This document shows positions 1-10,800 of a stretch of DNA of 64,000 nt, piece after piece. Below the pieces are notes generated by a model. The model saw only the letters and a list, made by a program, of their open reading frames with translations, was not told the origin of the DNA and searched no databases. Source of the stretch: Sebastes aleutianus (taxonomy: Eukaryota; Chordata; Actinopteri; Perciformes; Sebastidae); assembly GCA_916700875.1 (NCBI GenBank), contig CAKAKS010000062.1, forward strand, positions 21,235,587-21,299,586, written 5' to 3'. The position numbers and the translations under genes are program-made. Position 1 is the first letter of the stretch; each line of letters opens with the position of its first letter.

Positions 1-248
1 GGCCTAGCCATCTTCGCAAGTAAATGCTGATCTTCCTCTCCAGGGACTTGACTGTCGTTATGGGCACTGCATACACCAGCAGAAGCCACAAGATCTGGGG
101 TCGTATGGAGCGCTGGTGTATCCAGGCCTCAAACCTCCCTGGGAGGCCTGTTTCGTCCACCTTTGGGAGCCAGGCCTTGAGCTCTTTACTGGCGCCCTTT
201 ATGGTGGCCGTAAAATTGAGAAAACATGAGGTAGTACCATATAGGCTG
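1..248 (-). mobile_element. LINE (non-LTR retrotransposon) reverse transcriptase fragment
   Basis: On the minus strand one frame stays open from about 248 to the window edge and reads as the stretch ATIKGASKELKAWLPKVDE, then TGLPGRFEAWIHQ and LLVYAVPITTVKSLERK, ending YLRRWLG. This run is familiar from reverse-transcriptase-related coding debris scattered through fish genomes. Only about 80 residues are present, with no catalytic YADD box, so this is a truncated copy. It runs off the left edge and abuts the hAT remnant on its other side. The assignment to a non-LTR element is from memory of similar fish sequences; the open frame is seen directly. Confidence 0.55.
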
Positions 249-369
249 TCCTATATGCTAAAAATATTTCTGCGTACTGGTGCCCCACTGCATGCAGCTG
301 ATGCCCCGATACCACTTATTTTCGAGTACAAGTACAAGTACTTACATCTGGGTACTCGCCAATACTGAG

Positions 370-1149
370 TACCGATACGAGTACTTCTCTGTGCCAAAAG
401 ACCCTCGTTAACAGCCAGCTGGAGGGTGTGAGTGACACACGGCAGGCTGGGGAGTCCTGCATCACTCATGGACAGAACTTTCTGGAATGCCCCAGGTCGG
501 TAGCATATCATCAATCGCACCTGCTATGGCTTGGCCAGTGTGCAAACCCCCGAAACTACTTTGCTTGTAGAACGACTCTCTGCAGAGTAAAATCCTCATC
601 AATCCACTGTGCAGTTAAACTGATGAGAGACATTGGGCTGACACTGCTAGTCCAAATATCAGTGGTGATACTGAAGGCCGAAATGTCCTGTAACAGACAG
701 TTGATGTGCTTTTTCACAAAGTCAAGCAGCTCTGGTAATGCGGTTTCTGTGATGCGGCGACGGCTGGAAATCTCAAACCTTGGCTGGTCATCAAGAGCAA
801 TGGACGGGGTAAGAGCTTCTGTTCTTTTTACCGCCCGTGGGTTTTCTTCGGACATTTTCGCTCGCTTCTCCAGCGTTTGCTGCAAAGTTGGTTGTTGCTG
901 TTTCCAACTGCTAGCATTAGCAAACTCCTTGAACGCTGCGTTGTGTTGGTTCTTCAGATGTTTTATCAAATTGCTTGTGCTAAATGTGCTTCTTTTCACT
1001 CCTCCTCTTGACAATTTAGCAGAGCATAGTTTGCAGACTACTCTGCTTCTTTCTTCAACAGCACATGTGTTTCTAAAATACATTTTTTTAAGTAAAGGGC
1101 AGGGACTCTTTGTCCAAGACTGGAGTGTGACAGCCCCCAATAAGAGCAT
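370..1149 (-). pseudogene. broken hAT-family transposase with BED zinc finger
   Basis: Read on the minus strand. The open frame 556-1149 starts with a BED-type finger: CKLC, then HLKNQH after a gap of about 20 residues. A linker follows, then the conserved hAT stretch SITTDIWTS and SLTAQWIDEDF. After a frame break near 520-556, another minus-strand frame gives LPCVTHTLQLAVNEGL, the hAT motif around the conserved C-x-x-H-x-L-Q-L-A. The RNase-H-like catalytic core beyond this and the C-terminal dimerisation domain are missing, replaced by low-complexity GTACTT/GATACGAG sequence at 300-400 and then LINE sequence. This is a dead ZBED/hAT copy in a cacnb1 intron, not a host gene. Confidence 0.7.
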
Positions 1150-1260
1150 TCATGGACGACCTGACTGTCACTACAACATCTATCCTGGTCAGCAGGTGGA
1201 TACTCCAAGGCCTAGAGAAGCTCATACATATTTGTGTTTGATAAATTCTTTTTAAGCTCA

Positions 1261-2239
1261 GTTGTTAAGGTCATATTGAATATTGTTAAACTCTTCACAG
1301 TCACTGTATTGTCAGGGTTAATGAACAAAAGGATTAAGCTTTTACATGCAACAGACATGATATAATAAAGTCTAGCCTAGGTTCTCAGATACTGTGATTT
1401 GCTTCATACAAAATCACTGAATTCACCATTAACTATTCACCTGAACAGTTTATGATATTGTGTATGGTATCCATGTGCACATCAGATCAATATGAAGTTA
1501 GTTATAAGGGCATTTGCAGTGGCATTCAGAATTTGCCCGATTACAGCATTAGAGGTCAAAGGTCAAATTCTCTTGACCTCAGTGTCATGACAATGTGACC
1601 GATGGACAGATTATAGTCTAAGCTTTACAATGATATATGACTTCATGATTATTGTGTGTTGGTTTCCCTCTTTTATACTGGATCTATGTGTAATTTTGCT
1701 CATGTTATTCAAAACCAATGAGCCCTTTTGTAATGTTCAGCGCTCCAGCTCTGCCCCTTTAGAGACAAGAGCCATTTGGAAACTTTTACAACATGTATTT
1801 TTAGCGTCTGTGAATACAAATGAGGTGAAATGAGCTTCCACTGTTGTACTTTATGTAATATAATGTAGTGGAGCGGTGCACTCCAGCACTATCTGCTGCC
1901 TGAAGAGCTGCACAGCGCACACACCGAGAGGAGGGGGCGTGCTCTGAATACAGATCTGAAAAAAGAAATACATCCAATTTCAGTGTTCACAAAGTATATA
2001 GGACGTGTGACCGTTTTCACCCCGCTCTCATTGAAAAACAGACTGTTTCTAAAGAGGACAAATGCTTATGGAGTCCTTATAGATGAATTATTCTTTTCAT
2101 GATTCATAATGTACAAATAAGCCTCAAGTTCATGCGCTGCTGTGTGGATCGTGTTTGTGTGGGTGTTGTATATAAGTCTGTGTGACGGTTATAGGCTTCT
2201 CCTTTTTTAGTGTAAATGGCTTAAGGAAAGCCACAGACT
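1261..2239. other. presumed cacnb1 intron, no gene seen
   Basis: AT-rich sequence with stops in all frames at short spacing. No exon-like frame with splice sites and no recognisable repeat family, apart from a G-rich patch at 1870-1950. It is inferred to be intronic because the first cacnb1 exon in the window (4152) is internal. Confidence 0.4.
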
Positions 2240-2494
2240 ACAGTATGTACAGGGCTCTTTATGTACAGTTTATTTATATAGCACATTCAGTAACAAGGCA
2301 AGTCAAAGCGCTTTACATAAAACATCAAAAGCAACCAGACAAAGTGCAAAAGAAACACATTATAAAAGGACTTTTAAATACAATTAAAAACAGTCATTAA
2401 AAAGCCAAGAGAACAGAAGATAAAAACAAGCTAAATAGAATAAAACAGATATAAAATACAAGAATAAAAGTTACAGTGCAGTGTAAGAAATTAT
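2240..2494. repeat. LINE/SINE 3'-tail type repeat
   Basis: The string TTTATTTATATAGCACATTC followed by CAAAGCGCTTTACATAAAAC is the 3'-end motif common to fish L2-like LINEs and their SINE partners. It is followed by A-rich sequence to about 2470. No coding part is present. The same TTTAT-TTGTATAGCACATTTC motif recurs at 23563. Confidence 0.5.
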
Positions 2495-3431
2495 TTAAAG
2501 GGAGAATCAGAAATTGCTTGTTAACAGCGACATAGATGCATACAAGCATCGGTTAAAACAGTGAGGCGACACACACGAGACTGAACGTGATTGACAGGCA
2601 TCATGTTGATTAACATCAGCAGCTAAAACCACAACATCACTATATATTTCACATGCTTGGCAGTAATGTAAGCTTAACAAACGAAGGTCTCTCTCATGAA
2701 TTAATGTTGATCTTAGTGTTAACTTTTCTGCTTCAGCCTCCCAACCGTGGAAAGAAAGCACAGGGGAGACACCGTAGTTTTGCTCTGCTGGGTTGGAGTC
2801 GATATCATTTCTCGCTCCGGAGTTAACCCCCGTCACTCCACTCAGCCGCCGGGAAAACAGACCTCTGTTGGTCTTGAGGAGCTGCAGCATTTCTTTCTGC
2901 ACAAACTGCAACTTCCACTCTACAATTACTTGATATTCTCAAAGTTAAACTGACTCTCTTCTGCTCCGCTGCTCGCTCGTTTCACCACTCATTTCCCATG
3001 CGCACACACTCTTCGCACTGGCTCTGCTATTCTACCACAACGATAGTTTTCGGCCGACGTCGGTCACTTTCCTGTTTTGCAAGTCGGGCTTCACTAGATA
3101 TAACTTTGTTTTTTGTGCTTCCGTTTGTGTTGGCTCCGAGTTGTGGTGGAGGCTGGTCGTTTGTTGGCTAGCGGTTTGGTTAGCGGACTCCATTTCATAC
3201 AGAATGTAAGCTACGGCTAAGGCGATTGCAAGCACGCATGACGTCACATCCGTTGGCTTTTCCTGGAAAAACGGACCTAGGTGCTTCACGTTAAAAGCAG
3301 TCTACAGGTTGATAGAGGAAACCCAGAAAAATCGCAGAATGTCTCATTTTTTAGGTTAGGTTACAACCTGTTCACACATTGGCAATAAAAAACTATTTAT
3401 ATGTGTAACAAGTTACAAACAGTCCCTTTAA
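2495..3431. mobile_element. TTAA-flanked MITE (piggyBac-like non-autonomous element)
   Basis: The left end reads TTAAAGGGAGAATCAGAAAT. The right end, reverse-complemented, reads TTAAAGGGACTGTTTGTAAC, and both then continue into a shared CTTGTTA. TTAA at each end is the target duplication expected of piggyBac-type insertion. The about 930 bp interior has no transposase; its longest frames (minus strand 2507-2911 and 3032-3289) resemble no protein I know. The family assignment rests on the termini only. Confidence 0.6.
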
Positions 3432-4151
3432 TAAAAAGCAGCGACAAACAAAAACGTCTTCAGCTTTGATTTAGAAGAAGTGAGAGTTGCAGCTGACTCT
3501 CACAGAAATGTATCTGTGTTTATTTTGATCATTGAAAATACCTGAAAAAAGGACAAAGAAAATGAATAATGGGAGCATGGAGGCAAACGCTCTGAATTGT
3601 GTTTCCATCTCTAGTATATATAGATTAGATAAAGCTGTGACAGAGATTTGACAACTTTGTATTTATTGTACATTTCCAGCATTAATGAAACAATTGGACT
3701 TTCTTAAAAAAACAAAAAAGTTGAAGCACAAAAGTTAAAAGAAAAAGTGCATTTCTACCATAAAAAATCACGATTCAGCACTGGCATTAATCATTTATGC
3801 TGATGCACAACAAAGAGAGAAAAGTGTGAAGTATGTGTCAGAGCAGCAGCTGACGCCCTGGCGTCTGGTTTAATTATGGACTCTTTAATTATGTGAGACT
3901 GCACACTAAGAAATAGAAGCGAGTGCTTTCAGTGAGAAATTGATCCCTGCCTCCGAACATGCATAGAGCGGCGATCAATAAAGCGAATGGACTCCAGCGT
4001 CTGAAACTCGCCATTCATCAATCTGACCGCTCACAGAGGGGAAGAGAGGGCTTTTGTGTTGAGTTAATGTGGATTTATGCGTGACTGTACGTCTGTGTGA
4101 GAACTGTTCTGAGAGTACGTTCAATGTTGGTGCTGTCTCTTCCCGGCTCAG
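3432..4151. other. cacnb1 intron end, no gene seen
   Basis: Unremarkable intronic sequence between the TTAA element and the splice acceptor at 4150-4151 (CTCAG). No further cacnb1 exon (SH3, HOOK) could be recognised here. Confidence 0.5.
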
Positions 4152-4829
4152 ATGGAGCACATCCCCCCCTATGACGTGGTTCCCTCCATGAGACCCATCA
4201 TCCTAGTCGGGCCGTCACTTAAAGGATACGAGGTAACGAGAACAATGTGCAACTTGTTTTACGTCTAATTGCACTTCCATATTTTGTCGTCTTACGCCGG
4301 CTGTTTCGTCTTCAGGTGACAGACATGATGCAGAAAGCGCTCTTTGACTTTCTGAAACACAAGTTTGAGGGCAGGTAAGAATGAGATCACCTGCTATCCA
4401 CAGCCGTCATGTACTGTAGGCTCCACTTTAACTGATTTATGCTCATTAACCCTGGTGCACTGGATATCTGTTTCAGGATATCCATCACACGGGTGACAGC
4501 GGACATCTCCCTGGCCAAACGTTCAGTCCTCAACAACCCCAGCAAGCACACCATCATCGAGCGCTCCAGTACCCGCTCCAGCCTGGGTAAGACAACGTAC
4601 AGATCTGCACAAACCACAAAGACATTCACTCCACAGTTAAGACAATAATTAGACTCTTAGTTTGCTATTTGACAGATGATAAAGTACAGTATAAAAACAT
4701 TTCTTTTCATCACGTCATGTTGCTAAACATCCATTTAAATACGTTTCACTATCTGTGTTTCATATCGTTAGTGCTTTGAGTGTGTTTCTTTTGTATTAGA
4801 CAGATAGATAGATAGATAGAGAGATAGAC

Positions 4830-4867
<38 letters not shown>

Positions 4868-7800
4868 AGTATTCATTTTTTTTTATTTTTTGGGTCATTT
4901 TTAAAAACGGAGGAGGATGTAGTGCATTTGTTGGGGACTGCCAGTCTCTTCTCATTCCCAGGGTGTCAAATACCGCCGTCTTTGTCAACGCCGTCAGCGT
5001 TAGATACGCCACACAAGGCACCTTTAGCATCTGTATGACCACCAGGCGTTCCATTAACTACAATGTAAACCCGTCCACGTCAATATGAAACGCTCATGGG
5101 AAAATGCGCCAGGAGTGTGATGACTTAGTTTAAAGAGCAAAAGACACACACAGGGTGGGAGGGGAGGTGGATGGGTCCAACAAACACAGGACTTTCATCC
5201 AGGAGACCGCTGTTCATGTCCCGTGCGTCACGTTACAATCAGCTGTTCGTTCATGTCATGTGTTCACAACATTCAGAGTCATTTGCGCTGTACAAACGTC
5301 GTAGTTTTAAGCCCAACCATCTTGTTTATTTCCTAAACCCTATGGTGGTTTTATTGCCTGAACCTAAGCAAGTGTTTTTGTTCACTTCACAACATTAAGC
5401 ACGCGTTTACTGCAACCGAAAAGAGTGACGCGAGGTGTCTGACAAAGCGTCAGTATGTGACGGGTTGGGATGATAACGCGTTTGGGACAGCAGGACGTTG
5501 TATGTGGGATTGACTCAAAACAAACTAAGGCGTCTGCCTGTCACTCTGTGATGTCACTCTGTGATGGCGCTGTGTGGCTCATTGATGTGTTTTTAATAGA
5601 TTTTGGACAACAATGGAGCTCAAGGAATAAGATTTTATCAGTCTTTGGCTACAAAGATAACTGTTTTTAGTAGGATACATTAATTTTATGGGATTTGTAG
5701 ACAATACAGAACAAATATATAGACTATCATCAGATCTATTAGAAGCAGCTTGGTTTGCATCTTAAAATTAAAGACATTTACAATTCCACACACATACAAA
5801 ACATATATACACATTAAAAAACGTGCAGGTGAGCAGTAAAATGGCGTTTTCGTGATGCTGCAGGAGTTGAGACAATGAAAACGATTAATCACATTTTTTA
5901 ATTAAACTAATCGCCAACTATTTTGATAATCGATTAATTTGTTTGAGTATTTTTTTTTTAAAGGAAAAAAAGTCAAAATTGTCTAATTTCAGCTTCTTAA
6001 ATGTGAATATTTTCTGGTTTCTTTACTCCTCTATGACAGTAAACTGAATATCTTTGAGTTGTGAACAAAACAAGATATTTGAAGACGTCATCTTGAGCTT
6101 TTGGAAACACTGATCGACAATTTTCTGACATTTTATAGACCAAACAACTAATCGATTAATCGAGAAAATAATCAACAGATTACAGTAATTGACAATGAAA
6201 ATAACTGTTAGTTGTAGCCCTAAAAAATATTGAAAAGCACATAGATATTTTGTACTTTGGACTGTCTCAGCTCAACTTGTGATAACATATGATTTAGCTT
6301 TACAAATTGAATGTAATGAATCTGAGGGACTGTCTGGATTTTTGGACACAGAATTGCAAAATATAATTTGACATACTGTAGATCCATGTTGGAGACCATG
6401 TGGGTACCGTTGTACATCATCCAAAGAAAGTGTTTTCCCTTTTATACCTGCTCTGACTGTCTGAGTCTGATCTGGCCTCCTCTCTCCTTCTTCATCCTGT
6501 CTTTTCTGCCCTTCACCCACCCACCCACCCTTCCTTCTCTCCCACTTCCCATCCTCTTCTTCCACTCTGTATTGATTCAGACGTACTGGGTATGTATGCT
6601 CTCCTCGGCAACAAAACAATGAAGCCTCTCTCCTTCCTCACCCTCCCCTTTTCTTCTCACTATATCCATCATCTGCTCATACATCGTTTGTCTGCCCGTC
6701 TGCTTGCCTGTCAGTTTCTCTGTTCCTCATACTTCTTTGTGACAGCCTGTAGTCTCGAACAAAAAGACAAGAATTACAAAGCGGGAAGAGATCTGTGGGA
6801 GGGCGGCTGGTGCCTGATTCAAACTATGAGCAGAGATGGAAGCTTTCCATACTGCTCTCACCCTTTTGTGACCTACGTATAATGCTATCCATATACTGTA
6901 TGTGTGCAATCATGCCCGAGGATAGCCTCTATAGAAGCTCGCCTCATGCACTCCGTCCAGTCACGGCAGGGGAGCAAGTTTCTCTCAGCAGTCAAACCTA
7001 AATTTGCAAAAGTCTTTGTTGAGGTTAATGGAAACCTCGCCAGCTATTTCTTCATATGAGTTAAAGTTCACGTTTCTTACCGTTCTGCGGAGGTCCTGAT
7101 TTTGCCTCCAGCTTTAATTCTTTATCCTCCAGCCCTGGAGGCTGCTGAAATGTGTGCAGGCCCCGTCACTCTGCAGATTGCCTTGCCCCCCGTTATCTCT
7201 CTCTGCCGCCGGGTTGGCAATGTGCACACCTCGGAGGCGCTGAGGTTTGACCAGACAGGCGAGGAACAGTCTGGTTCTCGGTTTTAATCTCTCTCCTTAC
7301 ACGTCAACAGGCTGATAAAAAAAAGGAAAAGGGAGAGGGGGGGCATTTCGACTGTGCTCAAAATGCTAAATAACAAGCTCTTATAGGCTGCTGTTGAGGA
7401 ACAATGAAAACAAAACACCCAAGCAGTCAACAGATTTGAGTGGTTCACCTGACAGAGTAATTACTGCTGTGCCCATTAGCGCTAACAACAACTAATGTTC
7501 CACTTAATTTGTTTTAAGAGGGTGTTTTTTTTTTTTTATTTACATGGTGAGAAATTGTGCTATTATTATTAGTGATTACAAGTGCCATCTCATTCTTAAG
7601 TGCCTCCTTCCTTTTGAAATATAAAAGATCACATGAGGAAATTGTAAATGTTGGGAGGTGGCGACAGAATGAGGATGCTGCACCGCTCCATTTAGCTGTG
7701 CATAAATGGAACTTTAACTGTGATCCGATCTAATTCATACGCTTGGAGTTGTTTTTTTCTAAAATCTTAATCATGCATGATTAAGTACAAACATGTCGGT

Positions 7801-10800
7801 TGTGTACTTATGGCTGATATACGGTGCTGCATCTCCTCAAAGAAAGAGATACTTTACACAAGCGTTGTATTTACGTGTCTTATCTGTGTCCTGGTGCCTT
7901 CAGCGGAGGTGCAGAGTGAGATTGAGCGCATCTTTGAGCTGGCCCGCACCCTCCAGCTGGTCGCTCTGGATGCAGACACCATCAACCATCCCTCTCAGCT
8001 GGCCAAGACCTCCCTGGCTCCCATCATTGTCTATATCAAAATAGCCTCACCTAAGGTATGGCAACAGATGACATGAGAGTTATAATCTTTAATATTTTTG
8101 ATGCTATTTATTGTTGGTATCTTCTTAGCAATAGCCTTTCAATATACTTGTATTCTGTATTGTCATGCCCTGGATTCAAATTGTCTACCTACCCTTACCT
8201 ACAACACTGTTTCAGTAGACATTGTTGTATTGTTGTGTCCCTGCAGGTCCTCCAGAGGCTCATCAAATCTCGGGGGAAGTCCCAGGCTAAACACCTAAAT
8301 GTGCAGGTGGTGGCAGCGGACAAGTTGGCCCAGTGTCCACCTGTGAGTTCTGCTTTGATTAAAATATTTAATCACGATTAATCGCATCATTGTCCATAGT
8401 TTATCGCTAATCGCTCGTTTAACTATTCAAAATGTACCTTAAAGCGAGATTTGTCAAGTATTTAATACTCTTATCAACATGGTAGTTGCAAATGTATGTA
8501 TATATTTATTATTGGAAATCAATTAACAACACAAAACAATGACAAATATTGTCCAGAAACCCTCACAGGTACTGCATTTAGCATAAAAAATATGCTCAAA
8601 TCATAACATGGCAAACTCAAGCCTAACAGGCAACAACAGCTGTCAGTGTGTCATTGTGCTGACTTGACTATGACTTGCCCCAAACTATATGTGATTATCA
8701 TAAAGTGGGCATGTCTGTAAAGGGGAGACTCGTGGGTACCCATAGAACCCATTTTCATTCACATATCTGGAGGTCAGAGGTCAAGGGACTCCTTTGAAAA
8801 TGGCCATGCCAAAATTTAGTGTAAGTTTGGAGTGTTATTTAACCTCCTTCATGACTTCACAACACTAAGCTAGTATGACAATCCATTGGTACCAATGGAT
8901 TCCTTAGGTTTTCTAGTTTCATGTGATACCAGTATCTTCACTCTAGCTTTAAAAGTGAGCCCGCTGCAACCTAAAAATCGCATGCTGTGTAAATACGTTA
9001 AAGAAATTAGTCGCATTAAAACAAATTTGCATTAACGCATTATTATTGCGTCAACTTTGACAGCCCTATAAAGGAACTAACTCTTCATAGAACTTCTGAA
9101 AAAAAATCAATTAAAGGGGACGTGTTATGCTCATTTTCAGGTTCATACTTGTATATTTAGTTTCTACTAGAACATGTTTACATGCTTTAATGTTCAGAAG
9201 ACGCTCTACTTTTCTCATACCGAACCAAACTCTTTAGCCAAAAGTTTGCCAAACTAACCACTAAGCAGGTATTATGCAAATGTGTTAATTGGTGACATCA
9301 CCACGTCACAGAAGAAAAGGTGGGACTCCAATCAAGGCGTTTCAGGCAGTTCAGGAGCAGTGTTTCTGTGGTGGGGAGTAACTCTCTTTGGCATGGACTT
9401 TGGGTTTTGTAACTTTGCAGACCTTTTACGTTCACAAAAGCGATATAACACACTAAAGGAAAGGGGAAAAGCACAAAAGGATAGTAGGTCCTGAAACAGA
9501 ATGCAGGAAGTCTTGCTGGATAAATCGTCCTCAAGTGGTGCAAGACAACCATAGAAAAAAACACTAAGGCACTCCGTCTTCAGGTGGAAAAAAATATAGT
9601 GATTATATTTTCTGAGCATAGGCAATAAAACTGACTCCAGGTCTTCATCATGGTCTGACAAACAACTAATCAGTCAGGGTTATATACCAGCCGTGGGTGG
9701 CATTCATAAGGCTTTGCATATAACCAATAGAGGGTGTTAAAGCGTTATCAAGGGCCACATGCATGCATATACTGTAGTATGTCAAAGAGGTATTAAGTAT
9801 ACAAAAAAAGCATAATATCAATACATAATTTACATATGGTGGAAAAAATCCTGGAAATACTCAACAAATACTAATAAGTAATGTACATTACCTAATGTAT
9901 AATAGGTCCTCTTTGATTTTGGTTCTGTAAAATCAACTAACAGTCATGTTCTTTATGTTCAGGAACTGTTTGATATCATCCTGGACGAGAACCAGCTGGA
10001 AGACGCCTGCGAACACCTTGCCGACTACCTGGAGGCGTACTGGAAAGCGACGCATCCCCCGAGCAGCAACCCCCCCAACCCTCTGCTCAACCGTACCATG
10101 GCTACGGCAGCCCTGGCCGCCTCTCCCGAGCCCGTCTCCAACCTGCAGGTACAGGTGCTCACCTCCCTGCGCAGGAATATATATCTGTGGCCTGACATGG
10201 ACGGTGTTGTAGCCAACGAGGGGAAAGTGGAAGAACATGCTCTCTGAAGAGAAGGGCGGGTGGGGGCACTCCGGCAACTCAACCTCAACCCAGCAGCCTG
10301 CTAAAGGAAACGTGCATTGAAACCCTGTTTATGCTGTATATAGAAACACATTCACACCAACACATAAATGAGCCAAATTGACACACAAGCTTTTCAGAAC
10401 ACCCACAAGAAAGATTACGTAGTCTGTATGTTAGCGTTTACTTCCCTGCGCTGTTTAAACTGTGAGAGCATCTCGACTCAAACCACACTGGACTAAAGGA
10501 GTAACCCATAAGGCACCTCTGCCGCTGGGGGCCCCCTCCCTTTCGCTGTAATCAGGAGTAAAATGATATCTGCCGCCCCCTCCGACCATGCCCTCTTTAG
10601 CTCTGTGGCCTCCTTTCTCCGACCCTTTTTCTTCACTGGGAGGCTGAATCCAGCTCGCCGTCCTCCTCCGTGTTGCCATGGTACCGCCCCTGAAAACAGC
10701 AAGTCATGTCCGCCTCTTCAGACAGAAATGCTTAGTTTGGTGGAGGCTGTTGCTAACACTTTTTTTTGAATAATTTTAACAGCAAAGTACTAATCAGCTC

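Noticed and set aside
428..1255. 275-codon plus-strand open frame
   Set aside because: Lies antisense to the BED-hAT transposase remnant; no recognisable domain.
4152..4154. ATG as a start codon of cacnb1
   Set aside because: It directly follows a splice acceptor (CTCAG) and encodes the residue before the conserved EHIPPYDVVPSM segment in mid-protein; upstream exons must exist.
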